Assembly (NCBI GenBank): GCA_900548465.1 | Contig: URKY01000028.1 | Location: 1-33,272 of the forward strand | Source: an uncultured Eubacterium sp. | GTDB lineage: Bacteria; Bacillota; Clostridia; Lachnospirales; Lachnospiraceae | Direction: 5' to 3' | Length of the DNA stretch: 33,272 nucleotides | Shown here: positions 7,331 through 16,799 of the stretch, in pieces | How positions within the stretch are numbered: position 1 is the stretch's first letter | Layout: each line of letters starts with the position of its first letter | Notes under the pieces: generated by a model | Told to the model about the DNA's origin: nothing | Seen by the model: only the letters and a program-made list of their open reading frames with translations | The model's database searches: none | Translations under genes and position numbers: made by a program

Positions 7331-7945
7331 TTAACTGACTCTGGATTTAATAACCTTTAATCTTGTAAATTCTTCTCTTTCCTTTTCTTCCAGAGCATTG
7401 TCAATAGTTTTAACAAGAGCTTCATAATTTGGAATAGTAATATTCTTTAATGCATTGGCACGTTTTTGAGTTTTCTTTATGTTGTAAGCAAGTCTATAGG
7501 CAGCGTTTTCAATCATGGATAACCTTATAGTAAGGTCTTTAACTTTTTCAAAACATGATTTAGCATGATCCAGGGATTCTGTTGTGCCATAAAATGAATA
7601 TACGGGATTTCTAACCTCTTCAATATGCTTAACAAGGGGAATTTCCGTACCCATAACGCTTCGTGTCTTTATATGAATATCATTTTCCGGTATTACATTG
7701 AAGGCGAAGGTTTCAACATTGCTTATTCCCAATTCAATATTAGCTTTTTCAAGAGCTGCATAAGCTTCGGTAAAGGTGCTGTCAATTTCAGATTGAATGT
7801 CCTTTGCCTTTTCATTAAGGTCCATGATTTCACGGACCAGAATGTTTCTTTTCTTATCCATCAGGTCAAATCCCTGGCGGGCAAGAGCAAGAGAACTTTT
7901 TGCGGCCATTAAATTACCTTTAGTAGGTACTGTGTTTAAATTCAT
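7331..7945 (-). CDS. ntpD: V/A-type ATP synthase subunit D
   Basis: A 204-residue central-shaft subunit. The N-terminus MNLNTVPTKGNLMAAKSSLALARQGFDLMDKKRNIL is the signature of V/A-ATPase subunit D, and both termini are long helices as expected for the rotating coiled-coil stalk inside the A3B3 head. Near full family length. It is the last gene of the operon, 26 nt after subunit B, with TAGGAG before the start. With F it couples catalysis to rotation of the membrane ring. Confidence 0.95.
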   Translation of the reverse strand: MNLNTVPTKGNLMAAKSSLALARQGFDLMDKKRNILVREIMDLNEKAKDIQSEIDSTFTEAYAALEKANIELGISNVETFAFNVIPENDIHIKTRSVMGTEIPLVKHIEEVRNPVYSFYGTTESLDHAKSCFEKVKDLTIRLSMIENAAYRLAYNIKKTQKRANALKNITIPNYEALVKTIDNALEEKEREEFTRLKVIKSRVS

Positions 7946-7971
7946 AATAAACTCCTATTAATTTACGTCTA

Positions 7972-9354
7972 TTATTCTTCAAAAGCGTCGTAATATTTTT
8001 CCAGAATCTTTGTATCTATTCTGTCTAATTCTTTCTTTGGAAGTATGTGTAACAGCTTCCAACCTAAATTAAGAGTTTCTACAATATTTCTGTTTACACC
8101 AAGTCCCTGACCTACGAATTCTGTTTCAAAAGCCTTACCAAATTCGAGGTATTTCTTATCAGTTGGTGAAAGTTCATCTTCACCGATTACAGAAGCAAGG
8201 GCTCTTGCATCTCCAACCTTTGCGTAGGCGGAGAATAACTGGTTTGCAACGTCCTGATGATCCTCTCTTGTAAATCCTTCACCAATACCATCCTTCATAA
8301 GACGGGATAATGATGGAAGTACATTAATTGGAGGATAAATTCCCTGACCATGAAGTGAACGGTCAAGTGTAATCTGTCCTTCAGTAATATACCCTGTAAG
8401 GTCAGGTATAGGATGAGTAATATCATCATTAGGCATTGTAAGAATAGGAATCTGTGTTACTGAACCTTTTCTTCCCCTTACAATTCCTGCACGTTCGTAT
8501 ATTGTAGCAAGTTCGCTGTATAAATATCCCGGATAACCCTTTCTTGAAGGAATTTCACCTTTAGAAGAGGAAACTTCACGCATTGCTTCTGCATATGTTG
8601 TCATATCTGTTAAAATAACAAGAATATGCATATCTTTTTCAAATGCCAGATATTCTGCAACCGTAAGAGCAACCTTTGGTGTTATAAGACGTTCAACAAC
8701 GGGGTCATTTGCCATGTTAAGGAACATAACAGTATGCTCCAGGGCACCTGACTCTTCAAATGATCTCTTAAAGAAATCGGCAACGTCGTTTTTTACACCC
8801 ATAGCAGCAAACACAATGGCAAATTTTTCGTCATTGTCATCTCCAAGGGAAGCCTGATTAACTAACTGTGCAGCTAACTGGTCATGTGGCAGACCGTTTC
8901 CGGAGAAAATAGGAAGCTTCTGACCACGAATAAGAGTAGTAAGACCGTCAATGGCGGAGATACCTGTTCTAATATAGTTTCGTGGATATTCACGGCTAAC
9001 CGGATTTAAGGGCATACCGTTTACATCTCTCTTTTCACCGTTAACAGGGGCAAGACCATCGATTGGCTTTCCTATACCGTTAAAAGTACGACCCAAAATA
9101 TCTGTTGACAGTGATACTTCCATAGGATGCCCTGTTAATTTTGTATGAGTATTTGTAAGAGACATTCCTTCAGAACCTTCAAATACCTGAATAATAGCTT
9201 TGTCTTCATATATTTCAATAATACGACCCAGTCGCTTTTCCTCACCATCGTTAATTTTGAATTCAACAATTTCGTCGAAAGCGGCATCTTTTACACCTTC
9301 AAGAGCAACCAAAGGGCCGTTTATTTCGCTTAATCCTAAATATTCAATAGCCAT
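7972..9354 (-). CDS. ntpB: V/A-type ATP synthase subunit B
   Basis: A 460-residue regulatory, non-catalytic nucleotide-site subunit of the A3B3 head. It has the beta-barrel N-terminal domain, then the RecA-like domain beginning [32 protein letters not shown]; the P-loop is replaced by SGNGLPHD, which is what separates B from [21 protein letters not shown] is a family signature. AAGGAGGTGCC before the start. It follows subunit A by 11 nt, consistent with translational coupling for stoichiometric assembly. Confidence 0.97.
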   Translation of the reverse strand: MAIEYLGLSEINGPLVALEGVKDAAFDEIVEFKINDGEEKRLGRIIEIYEDKAIIQVFEGSEGMSLTNTHTKLTGHPMEVSLSTDILGRTFNGIGKPIDGLAPVNGEKRDVNGMPLNPVSREYPRNYIRTGISAIDGLTTLIRGQKLPIFSGNGLPHDQLAAQLVNQASLGDDNDEKFAIVFAAMGVKNDVADFFKRSFEESGALEHTVMFLNMANDPVVERLITPKVALTVAEYLAFEKDMHILVILTDMTTYAEAMREVSSSKGEIPSRKGYPGYLYSELATIYERAGIVRGRKGSVTQIPILTMPNDDITHPIPDLTGYITEGQITLDRSLHGQGIYPPINVLPSLSRLMKDGIGEGFTREDHQDVANQLFSAYAKVGDARALASVIGEDELSPTDKKYLEFGKAFETEFVGQGLGVNRNIVETLNLGWKLLHILPKKELDRIDTKILEKYYDAFEE

Positions 9355-9365
9355 GTGGCACCTCC

Positions 9366-11132
9366 TTATGCGTGTTCAGCCATTGTTTCAGTATAGAAAT
9401 CATCAATGGCAACTTTATAGTCATCAAACATACTAAGTTTATCATTTGGTACATCATACTTTATGGATATAATTCTTTCAAATATATCACTTTCCTTCAA
9501 AACGGACATTGGAAGGCCAATGGCAATAAGCTTTGAAGATTTTTCATAAAGATAAAGTATTGTTTTCATCATTAATAACTGTTTTTTCAATGGAACACAT
9601 GTATCCTGATCGTGGAAAGCATTTTGCTGAAGGAAACCAAGTCTTATGACTCTGGCAATTTCAAGAGTAAGCTTCTGATCATCAGGTAAAACATCGCTAC
9701 CGATAAGTTTTACAATTTCCATTAATGAACTTTCCTGATTTAACAGTGAAAGAATCTGTGCCCTGCAGGACATAAAATCAGGTCCCACATTTGTGTTATA
9801 CCAGTTAGCAAGTTCATCCACGTATTCGCTATAACTTGTAAGCCAGTGAATTGCAGGAAAGTGTCTGGCATAAGCCAATGATTTATCAAGTCCCCAGAAA
9901 CAGCGAACAAAACGTTTTGTATTCTGTGTAACCGGTTCTGAGAAGTCACCACCCTGAGGTGATACGGCACCGATAATTGAAATCGAACCTTCAGTTCCAT
10001 TAAGATTTTCCATATAACCGGCTCTTTCATAAAAAGCTGAAAGACGGCTGGCAAGATATGCAGGGAAACCTTCTTCTGCAGGCATTTCTTCAAGTCGTCC
10101 TGAAAGTTCCCTTAAGGCTTCAGCCCAACGTGACGTTGAATCAGCCATAATGGCAACATGATATCCCATATCTCTATAATATTCTGCAAGAGTAATACCT
10201 GTATAAATTGAAGCCTCACGGGCTGCAACAGGCATATTACTTGTGTTTGCAATAAGAGTTGTTCTGTCCATAAGTGGATTGCCTGATTTAGGATCAATTA
10301 ATTCAGAAAATTCATCAAGAACCTGAGTCATTTCATTTCCACGTTCTCCGCATCCAATATAAATAATAATATCGGCATCTGCCCATTTAGCAATCTGATG
10401 CTGGTTCATTGTTTTTCCGGTACCAAAACCACCTGGGATTGCAGCAGTTCCACCTTTTGCAAGAGGGAAAAGAGTATCCATAATTCTCTGACCTGTAACA
10501 AGAGGTGCAGTAGTTTCGTATCTTTTGGTTATAGGACGTGGTTCTCTGATAGGCCACTTTTGAGTAAGGGTTAAATCAAGGGTAGAACCATCATCTTTTC
10601 GTATAGTAACAATTGTATCGTTAATTGTGTATTCGCCATCTTCAGCCACATCTATAACAGTTCCCTTTATGTATGGAGGAACCATTGATTTGTGGACAAT
10701 TGCACGGGTTTCCTGAGTTTCGGCAATAATAGTGCCACCGGAAATATATTCCCCTACACTTACGGTAACATGTACATCCCACTTTTTGTTAATATCAAGA
10801 GAATTAACATTAACACCACGGGAAATAAATGCACCTGACTGTTTTTCTATTTCACTAAGAGGTCTTTCAATACCATCAAAAATATTGTTAAGTATACCCG
10901 GAGCTAAGGTAACAAAAATAGCACTGTCAGTACCATATACCAATTCGCCGGGCTTTAGACCGCTTGTTTCTTCATAAACCTGAATTGTAGTCATCTCAGA
11001 AGTCAGTCCAATTACCTCGCCGACTAACCTCTCAGAGCTAACGTAAACCATTTCTCCCATTTTGAAGTCGGTTTTTCCTTTAATATAGACTACAGGTCCG
11101 TTAATTCCATAAATTATACCTGTTTTTTCCAA
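9366..11132 (-). CDS. ntpA: V/A-type ATP synthase catalytic subunit A
   Basis: A 588-residue catalytic subunit. P-loop GGFGTGKT within [21 protein letters not shown]; catalytic glutamate in [23 protein letters not shown]-type segment [27 protein letters not shown]. The bulge (non-homologous) domain around residues 110-190 distinguishes it from F-type beta. The start codon is TTG (11130-11132), with AGGAGG 7 nt upstream; no ATG is available nearby, and residues [14 protein letters not shown] match the family N-terminus. It starts 11 nt after the subunit E stop. Confidence 0.97.
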   Translation of the reverse strand: MEKTGIIYGINGPVVYIKGKTDFKMGEMVYVSSERLVGEVIGLTSEMTTIQVYEETSGLKPGELVYGTDSAIFVTLAPGILNNIFDGIERPLSEIEKQSGAFISRGVNVNSLDINKKWDVHVTVSVGEYISGGTIIAETQETRAIVHKSMVPPYIKGTVIDVAEDGEYTINDTIVTIRKDDGSTLDLTLTQKWPIREPRPITKRYETTAPLVTGQRIMDTLFPLAKGGTAAIPGGFGTGKTMNQHQIAKWADADIIIYIGCGERGNEMTQVLDEFSELIDPKSGNPLMDRTTLIANTSNMPVAAREASIYTGITLAEYYRDMGYHVAIMADSTSRWAEALRELSGRLEEMPAEEGFPAYLASRLSAFYERAGYMENLNGTEGSISIIGAVSPQGGDFSEPVTQNTKRFVRCFWGLDKSLAYARHFPAIHWLTSYSEYVDELANWYNTNVGPDFMSCRAQILSLLNQESSLMEIVKLIGSDVLPDDQKLTLEIARVIRLGFLQQNAFHDQDTCVPLKKQLLMMKTILYLYEKSSKLIAIGLPMSVLKESDIFERIISIKYDVPNDKLSMFDDYKVAIDDFYTETMAEHA

Positions 11133-11143
11133 TTGATTGCCTC

Positions 11144-11716
11144 CTACAATGTAATTGCAAATTTTTCCTGCTCGTCAATAAGACGGGTTTTAAATGAGTT
11201 ATCAATAAGAATATTTTTTTCAGGAACAATAGTTCTTGTTCCTCCAAGAAATTCTTTATTGTATACCTGAATATTGCATTTGAATGATTTTTGTAAATCA
11301 TCTAAGAGTGGTTCGTCTTCACTATCAATATACACTGTGATGTCTGAGTTACCATAATCTTTTATAACAGAAGAAATCTGATTTTTTAAAAACTCAATAT
11401 ATTCAGGTGTTTTTCTATATGCGGCAATTTTCTCCCTTACAAGTTCAAATATTTTAACTTTAATTTCAGACTGTTTGTTAGTAAGGTCTTTTTTTATGTT
11501 CATCTGTGCTGACGCCAAAGCTTTTTTTGAATTAGCTCTTACCTGATTAAGGCGGGCACGTTTTGACTCTTCTGACAACTGTTTGGCAGTTTCTTTATGA
11601 ATTTCAAGTTCGTCATCAAGAGATTTTTTGTAGTTACTTAAAGATTCAGAACTTTTGGTGTTGGCACTTTCAAGAGAAATGCTCCTAAAATGCTCCATTT
11701 TTTCTTCTATTGTCAT
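11144..11716 (-). CDS. ntpE: V/A-type ATP synthase subunit E
   Basis: A 190-residue peripheral-stalk subunit. The N-terminal ~100 residues are a long charged helix (YKKSLDDELEIHKETAKQLSEESKRARLNQVRANSKKALASAQ), and the C-terminal part is a compact alpha/beta domain that caps the A3B3 head. It would pair with the small coiled-coil subunit encoded at 15509-15832. It lies between F and A in the operon; AAAGGA upstream of the ATG. Confidence 0.88.
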   Translation of the reverse strand: MTIEEKMEHFRSISLESANTKSSESLSNYKKSLDDELEIHKETAKQLSEESKRARLNQVRANSKKALASAQMNIKKDLTNKQSEIKVKIFELVREKIAAYRKTPEYIEFLKNQISSVIKDYGNSDITVYIDSEDEPLLDDLQKSFKCNIQVYNKEFLGGTRTIVPEKNILIDNSFKTRLIDEQEKFAITL

Positions 11717-11731
11717 TGCCCTATATCCTTT

Positions 11732-12040
11732 CTAAATCTTGATTCCGATTGCTTCGTTAATATAGTTTGTTATAAAGTTAGGATTTCTTCCGGAACCGTG
11801 ACGGTCAGGTATTTCTACTAGAAGTGGTCTTTTACGGTTTAACTTTATATCATCTACAAGTTCCGGTATTTCGGAACTTAATTTCTCAGTAATAAGCAGT
11901 ATACCCAGATCCTTATCTTCAAGAATCTTTTCAACTGCCTCCTTTGCTTCCTTGTGACCGTGGGCAATTTCACCTTCTACGCCGGCAAGGCGCATACCTG
12001 TTAAAGTATCCACATTGTCACTAATTAAAAACATCTTCAT
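11732..12040 (-). CDS. V/A-type ATP synthase subunit F
   Basis: A 102-residue Rossmann-like subunit of the central stalk. MKMFLISDNVDTLTGMRLAGVEG and GILLITEKLSSEIPELVDDIK are family signatures, and KRPLLVEIPDRHGSGRNPN contains the conserved EIPD segment. It binds subunit D at the base of the shaft. GGAGG upstream of the start; encoded between K and E. Confidence 0.93.
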   Translation of the reverse strand: MKMFLISDNVDTLTGMRLAGVEGEIAHGHKEAKEAVEKILEDKDLGILLITEKLSSEIPELVDDIKLNRKRPLLVEIPDRHGSGRNPNFITNYINEAIGIKI

Positions 12041-12066
12041 ATAAGCCTCCGGCCGGGTAAATTAAT

Positions 12067-12489
12067 TTATGCAACGTGTGTAAGAATAAGGAATGCAACG
12101 ATAAATCCCCAAAGAGCAATACCTTCTGCAAGAGCTACGAAAATAAGGGCTTTACCGAAAACACTTGAATCTTCACTTAATGCACCAAGAGCAGCACTTG
12201 CTGAACTTGCAACGGCATAACCACTACCGATACATGAAAGACCAATAGCAAGACCTGCGGCAATAAGACCTATACCACTTGAAATAGTAGCATCAGCAGC
12301 AACTTTAGCATTTGCAGTGTTTGTGAAAAGGAAAACAGTTGCAAAAAGGAAAACTATAAAGAATGAAGCACAGTTTGTAATGACTGTTCTTTTGAAACGA
12401 CCTTTACTCTGTTCTCCAACAAAATAAATAATTACCGGAAGTACTATTGTAAGTACTAAAGCTACTAAAAATAAAACATTAATAAACAT
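12067..12489 (-). CDS. ntpK: V/A-type ATP synthase subunit K (membrane ring proteolipid)
   Basis: A 140-residue protein with four hydrophobic helices. The ion-binding carboxylate is the Glu of FVALAEGIALWGF in the last helix; helix 3 is the glycine-rich IGLIAAGLAIGLSCIGSGYAVA. The first helical hairpin has no carboxylate and is unlike the second, so each protomer offers one ion site, as in E. hirae NtpK, but the chain is shorter. I do not see the glutamines that coordinate Na+ in NtpK, so Na+ versus H+ use cannot be read. AGGAGGG before the ATG. Confidence 0.92.
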   Translation of the reverse strand: MFINVLFLVALVLTIVLPVIIYFVGEQSKGRFKRTVITNCASFFIVFLFATVFLFTNTANAKVAADATISSGIGLIAAGLAIGLSCIGSGYAVASSASAALGALSEDSSVFGKALIFVALAEGIALWGFIVAFLILTHVA

Positions 12490-12526
12490 ATTAAATCCCT
12501 CCTGATGTTTAAATAAACTAATTAAA

Positions 12527-14449
12527 TTATTTTTGTTTTTTATCTCTATATGGAACGAACTCTCTTCCGCTTCCTTCGTAGAAACGTCCGAAGATTTCGT
12601 AATATTCCAGACGAAGTACCTGAATTCCTACAACAAGTCCTTCCATGGCAAGAACTATAATGTTTCCAATTATTACCACTAATATATTAGGAACACCACC
12701 GTTTTCCGCACCTGCCAATGTCATTACAACTTCCATCATGGCCGCGTGACTGATGGCGAAAACACCAATACGTAGAAATGATAATGCATTTGAAAGGTAA
12801 GTGATTAAATAATCAAACAATTCAAAAAATGCAGTGGCGGCAAATATACCGGTGGATTCTTCAATTGGCTTTTTCTTTTGAAGAATATTTTTTAAAGGTT
12901 CTTCCAGGAATATAAGTATAAGTGGAATCACAAACATTACTATTAACAGGATAGTTCCCGGTAATGGTCTGCCTGTCATATATAAAAGTATTACTGCAAT
13001 AACACTTGCGTAAAATATAAATCCTGTCACGGCATTTGGACCAAACAGTGCTTTTCCAAGATTTTTCTGTCTTATGGCATTGGCAATGTTCAGTATCATG
13101 GTTGTCAGTATAATAAATGATCCAAACAAAAATGCTGCAACCAGAACAATATTTATCTCTCCTAAAAAAGGAAGGGTTATTTTTGAATTCAGCGGACTTA
13201 TGAGAGAATTAAACTCAAAGCCGAAGAAACTTCCAAACAATGCTCCGAAAATACAGGAGAAAACACCTGCAGTGCAGATAATACCGCCTAAATCAGCTTT
13301 CTTTAGTTTGTAGAAAATGGCTCCACCGATTACAAGACAAAGTCCCTGACCTAAATCACCAAACATAATACCAAAAATAATGGAATAGGTAATTGTTAAA
13401 AATAAAGTAGGGTCAAACTCGTTATATGCCGGAAGTCCGTACATTCTGACAAACATTTCAAATGGTTTTATCAGCTTAAAGTTTTTAAGTTTTGTTGGTG
13501 GTTTTGACTTGTGGTCATCTACATCATTGGTTATTATGCAGACAACATTTACATCATTATCCGTTTCCTTTTGAAGCATTTTAGCTTCCTTTGTAGTCAT
13601 CCAACCGCAAAGAACTTGAAATGTAATTCCTGAGTCCCTTGTAACTGCTGCATATTTTCTAACGTCAAAGTTACTGTAAGCAGTTTCGATTCTTCTTATG
13701 GAAGAAACAAGCTTATTTTTATTTTTTTCTATAATGTCGTCAATTTCTTTATTAAGAACATCTATCTGATCATATATATCATCTTTCTTTTTAAAGATTT
13801 CAACACATTCATCATTAGGAAATCCCGTGTATTTCTTTGGAATCTGTATTTCGTCAAAGTGAATGTTCTTAAAATCTTTTTCAACATCCTCAAAATAATC
13901 TATAGGGGCGAAGAAAACTCCGTATACATATTCTGAATCAGTAAGTGTTGAAACAAAAATAGCATCAATATCCGGATCTAAATATGTTTCAAACTTATCG
14001 AAATTGGCACTTGGAATTTTACCAAATCTGTATTTAAAAAATTCCATTTCATAAATACGTTTAAGTGTGTAATTTAATGTTTTAAATGGTGCCAATATAG
14101 CATAATCAGCATCCAGTGCCTGTTTTTTTTCATTTAATTTAGAAATTTTATCACGGACATCTGCCAAATCATCATCGATTTTGTTTAGAAATTTTTCGGC
14201 ATCAGCTACGTTAATGTCAGTGATTTCGGCTTTTTCAGGATTTTTAACTAACATTAACAGGTCATGGCTCTTATTAAGAGCTGCCTTAAATGGATTCTCT
14301 TCTGAAAAAGTAGTAAACTGTTCACTTGAACTAAATTCCGTCAGGGCATTTTCAAGATGTATGTCATGTTTGCTTAAGTAGTTGTTAACTAAGTGGTCAA
14401 TCTGAGTTTTCGGACCGGCCAATGTAACAAAACTCATCTTCTCAATCAT
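12527..14449 (-). CDS. ntpI: V/A-type ATP synthase subunit I (a-subunit, membrane stator)
   Basis: A 640-residue protein. The N-terminal ~320 residues are cytoplasmic and rich in helices (DDIIEKNKNKLVSSIRRIETAYS), joining the peripheral stalks. The C-terminal half has about eight membrane segments starting at TLFLTITYSIIFGIMFGDLGQGL. The conserved Arg facing the ring carboxylate is expected in the SFLRIGVFAISHAAMMEVV segment, and the chain ends with the VLRLEYYEIFGRFYEGSGREFVPY signature. The start codon overlaps the subunit C stop by 1 nt (TAATG), so translation is coupled. It forms the ion half-channels with the K ring. Confidence 0.95.
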   Translation of the reverse strand: MIEKMSFVTLAGPKTQIDHLVNNYLSKHDIHLENALTEFSSSEQFTTFSEENPFKAALNKSHDLLMLVKNPEKAEITDINVADAEKFLNKIDDDLADVRDKISKLNEKKQALDADYAILAPFKTLNYTLKRIYEMEFFKYRFGKIPSANFDKFETYLDPDIDAIFVSTLTDSEYVYGVFFAPIDYFEDVEKDFKNIHFDEIQIPKKYTGFPNDECVEIFKKKDDIYDQIDVLNKEIDDIIEKNKNKLVSSIRRIETAYSNFDVRKYAAVTRDSGITFQVLCGWMTTKEAKMLQKETDNDVNVVCIITNDVDDHKSKPPTKLKNFKLIKPFEMFVRMYGLPAYNEFDPTLFLTITYSIIFGIMFGDLGQGLCLVIGGAIFYKLKKADLGGIICTAGVFSCIFGALFGSFFGFEFNSLISPLNSKITLPFLGEINIVLVAAFLFGSFIILTTMILNIANAIRQKNLGKALFGPNAVTGFIFYASVIAVILLYMTGRPLPGTILLIVMFVIPLILIFLEEPLKNILQKKKPIEESTGIFAATAFFELFDYLITYLSNALSFLRIGVFAISHAAMMEVVMTLAGAENGGVPNILVVIIGNIIVLAMEGLVVGIQVLRLEYYEIFGRFYEGSGREFVPYRDKKQK

Positions 14450-15504
14450 TACAATACCCCCTTCTTTCGATTAATATAATGTGCAATAGCATCAGGTTTA
14501 TAACCATAACGTATACATTCCATTGCGGTAACAACCTTGGCTACTTCCAGTCCCTTTAGATGTAAATAAGCATTAATACAAGCTAAAGAGTAAGGAGATT
14601 CTTTAAAATCTTCCATATATATAGTATTTAAAATACCACCAAATTGTGTCTCCATGTCATCTACATAATTAAATCCGTAAACACGACCGTAGTAACATGA
14701 ATTAAGCAATTTAAAAAATTCATCGTTGTTTGGAGCTTCAACAAAATCCTTAATTGTATTCCTGTCAAGATTATAATATATAGGAATAAGGAAGGAATAA
14801 ATTTGTGATTCAGAAACGGAATAATAATTCTTACATCTGAATATCCACATAAGATTTAATAAATCTGCCTGTGAACCAATTGAATCCACAAAATATTTTT
14901 CTTCTCCCTTAGGTACAAATAAATCCTGATGGTTCCAAATATAACTAAAGAAAAACAAATCCAATGCCATTTCAAAATCAAAAAGCACAGGATTTTCAAG
15001 TTCCATAACTTTTCTCATAGGTTTTTCGTACACCGAACCTGCGAGATTATTAATGAAATCTTCCATTGAAGATGAAATAATCAAATTATCAATATTTAAT
15101 TTTGTATGCTGCTTAAAATGTTTGTCTACCAGAACAGGTATTGTCTTGCTACGACTGTCCATAATATTTCGCATACAGGCTTTAAGTGTAGCTATTTCAT
15201 ATTTCATAAAATAAAACTTTAAATAGCGTCTTTGGGAGGTGCCGGCGAAATGGTATATTTTCGAAAAGTCACGATATGTGGAAAATGTCATTCTGCTTTC
15301 TACCTCACCACGGTGTGCCTGATTCGCATTAAGGTTTGATAGTACATCTGCATATGCCGGAAAAGTCTGTAAATAGTTAATCAAATCCGGAACAGTAGTA
15401 ATATTAGTGATTTCTTCGTATTGTTCAGGAGAAATCAGCCTTTTTTTCATTGCCCTGATTTTGGTAGTCATACCACTATAAGCGGTAAGTCTTCCGTTCA
15501 GCAT
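14449..15504 (-). CDS. ntpC: V/A-type ATP synthase subunit C (d-like)
   Basis: A 351-residue all-helical funnel subunit that links the central shaft (D/F) to the K ring. The N-terminus YSGMTTKIRAMKKRLISPEQYEEI and the internal FYFMKYEIATLKACMRNI segment match the vATP-synt_AC39 family; the C-terminus repeats the helical unit (YLHLKGLEVAKVVTAMECIRYGY). Its place before I and K differs from E. hirae, where C lies after E. GGAG upstream of the ATG overlaps the end of the preceding small gene. Confidence 0.93.
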   Translation of the reverse strand: MLNGRLTAYSGMTTKIRAMKKRLISPEQYEEITNITTVPDLINYLQTFPAYADVLSNLNANQAHRGEVESRMTFSTYRDFSKIYHFAGTSQRRYLKFYFMKYEIATLKACMRNIMDSRSKTIPVLVDKHFKQHTKLNIDNLIISSSMEDFINNLAGSVYEKPMRKVMELENPVLFDFEMALDLFFFSYIWNHQDLFVPKGEEKYFVDSIGSQADLLNLMWIFRCKNYYSVSESQIYSFLIPIYYNLDRNTIKDFVEAPNNDEFFKLLNSCYYGRVYGFNYVDDMETQFGGILNTIYMEDFKESPYSLACINAYLHLKGLEVAKVVTAMECIRYGYKPDAIAHYINRKKGVL

Positions 15505-15508
15505 AGGA

Positions 15509-15832
15509 CTACTCCTTTATTATATTGTTAAAGATGTCTTCAGCGAGAGACTCGCCATTTTTTTTATAATAATCTTCAAGCTGTGAAATTGTTTTATCAC
15601 AGTCGGCTCTGCAATTTTCAATTTCTTTTTTACTTTCTATTTCTATCTGCTTTTCGTAATCAGCCACTGCAGAGTCAACCTGCTTTTCTAAGTCAGCGTC
15701 GAAATCCTGCTTCTGGTGACTAATATATTCAGCATATTTATTCTTTTCGTCTTGTGTTTGCTTCATGATTTTGGCAGAAGCAGAATCAATTTCTGCTAAC
15801 TGGTCAATGATGCTGTTAATATCCTGACTCAT
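15509..15832 (-). CDS. V/A-type ATP synthase peripheral-stalk coiled-coil subunit (H/G-type)
   Basis: A 107-residue, almost entirely helical, highly charged protein (KQTQDEKNKYAEYISHQKQDFDADLEKQVDSAVADYEKQ). First gene of the operon and 4 nt from subunit C, this is the position and character of the small stalk subunit that pairs with E as a heterodimeric coiled coil. The ATG at 15832 is preferred over one 13 codons upstream because AAAGGAGG lies 6 nt before it. Sequence similarity in this family is weak, so the assignment rests on context, size and helical pattern. Confidence 0.85.
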   Translation of the reverse strand: MSQDINSIIDQLAEIDSASAKIMKQTQDEKNKYAEYISHQKQDFDADLEKQVDSAVADYEKQIEIESKKEIENCRADCDKTISQLEDYYKKNGESLAEDIFNNIIKE

Positions 15833-15890
15833 AAAAGCCTCCTTTATTATTACAATATATAATATATGCAAAAAAATTGTTATAAATAGA

Positions 15891-15963
15891 CAAAAAGCCC
15901 TGGTATGTTCTTACCAGGACGAACAACCATGAGGTAAAAAAATCTATCTGTACCCTCATTGGT
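15891..15963 (-). promoter_or_regulatory. Structured leader with attenuator upstream of the V-ATPase operon
   Basis: Reading the minus strand, an upstream stem forms between 15951-15963 and 15926-15936 (ACC-A-ATGAGG-G-TA with TACCTCATGGT). It is followed by a classic intrinsic terminator: CCTGGTA (15918-15912), a 6-nt loop, TACCAGG (15905-15899), then a T-run (15896-15892). The terminator lies about 60 nt before the first gene, so it must be read through for expression. GTACCA in the upstream stem can pair with TGGTA of the terminator 5' arm, giving a possible antiterminator. This is the layout of a transcription attenuator or riboswitch. The ligand is not identifiable by eye; a Na+-responsive class is one candidate because this enzyme can pump Na+. 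Confidence 0.65.
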
Positions 15964-15974
15964 ACTCGTGTAAT

Positions 15975-16002
15975 ACTTTAACACTTTTTACAAAAAATGC
16001 AA
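15975..16002 (-). promoter_or_regulatory. Weak candidate promoter of the V-ATPase leader
   Basis: On the minus strand TTGCAT (15997-16002), a 16-nt spacer and TAAAGT (15975-15980). Both boxes are imperfect; the placement just upstream of the structured leader is the main support. Confidence 0.3.
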
Positions 16003-16010
16003 TAAAAAAC

Positions 16011-16039
16011 TTGAAAAAAACGTCAAAAGTAATTAAAAT
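16011..16039 (+). promoter_or_regulatory. Sigma-A type promoter of trmB
   Basis: TTGAAA (16011-16016), 17 nt, TAAAAT (16034-16039), about 60 nt upstream of the trmB start. It is divergent from, and close to, the V-ATPase operon control region. Confidence 0.65.
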
Positions 16040-16098
16040 TTATATGGCTTTACGACACAAAAATAAAAATGAGAAAAATTACGAAAAGGAGAGAAAAT

Positions 16099-16737
16099 AT
16101 GCGACTTCGTAATGTACCGGGTTCAAGGGAGGCAATTGCAGAAAATAAGATGGCTATAAATGAACCTACATTATTAAAAGGACAGTGGAATAAGGAATTT
16201 GGAAATGATAATCCCATTAGAATAGAAATAGGAATGGGCAAGGGAAAATTCATTACCACATTAGCACAGGAGAATCCTGACATTAATTATATAGGAATAG
16301 AAAAGTATTCAAGTGTACTTATCAGGGCAATAGAAAAGTGTGAAGACTTAGAAGTGCCCAATCTCAGATTTATAAGAATGGAAGCTGAATATATATGCGA
16401 CGTTTTTGAAAAGAGAGAGATAGACAGAATATATCTTAATTTTTCAGATCCATGGCCAAAAGACCGTCATGCCAAAAGACGTCTTACGTCAAAACAGTTT
16501 TTTGAAAGATATGATGTGATTTTGAAAAAAGACGGCATTGTTGAATTTAAAACGGATAACGACTTACTTTTTCAGTTTTCCCTGGAGCAGGTTCCCGAGG
16601 CAGGTTGGGAACTGGTTGCCCAGACATGGGACTTGCATAATGACGAGGAATTAGTAAAGGGCAATGTAATGACTGAATACGAAAGTAAGTTTTCAGCCAT
16701 GGGAAATCCAATTCACAAATTAATAGCAAAGAGATAG
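16099..16737 (+). CDS. trmB: tRNA (guanine(46)-N7)-methyltransferase
   Basis: A 212-residue SAM-dependent methyltransferase that makes m7G46 in the tRNA variable loop. SAM site motif IEIGMGKGKFITTLA (around residues 44-58), IGIEKYSSVL, and the TrmB signature LNFSDPWPKDRHAKRRL with the catalytic Asp; FKTDNDLLFQFS and the C-terminal MTEYESKFSAMGNPIHKL are also typical. The ATG at 16099 is preferred to one at 16069 because AAGGAGA lies 7-8 nt upstream and family members begin MRLRN. Monocistronic between its own promoter and the terminator at 16741-16784. Confidence 0.96.
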   Translation: MRLRNVPGSREAIAENKMAINEPTLLKGQWNKEFGNDNPIRIEIGMGKGKFITTLAQENPDINYIGIEKYSSVLIRAIEKCEDLEVPNLRFIRMEAEYICDVFEKREIDRIYLNFSDPWPKDRHAKRRLTSKQFFERYDVILKKDGIVEFKTDNDLLFQFSLEQVPEAGWELVAQTWDLHNDEELVKGNVMTEYESKFSAMGNPIHKLIAKR

Positions 16738-16740
16738 AAA

Positions 16741-16784
16741 AAAGGTGTAACAGACAATATTGAATGAATGTCTGTTACACCTTT
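16741..16784. terminator. Bidirectional terminator between trmB and the AI-2E permease gene
   Basis: Perfect 15-bp stem AAAGGTGTAACAGAC (16741-16755) / GTCTGTTACACCTTT (16770-16784) with a 14-nt loop, between convergent genes. A- and T-rich ends allow use in both directions. Confidence 0.88.
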
Positions 16785-16799
16785 CTTCTATATTAATGA

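Noticed and set aside
15832..15949. Leader peptide starting at the ATG in the V-ATPase leader stem
   Set aside because: Frame is open but has no ribosome binding site and runs past the real start; RNA structure explains the region better.
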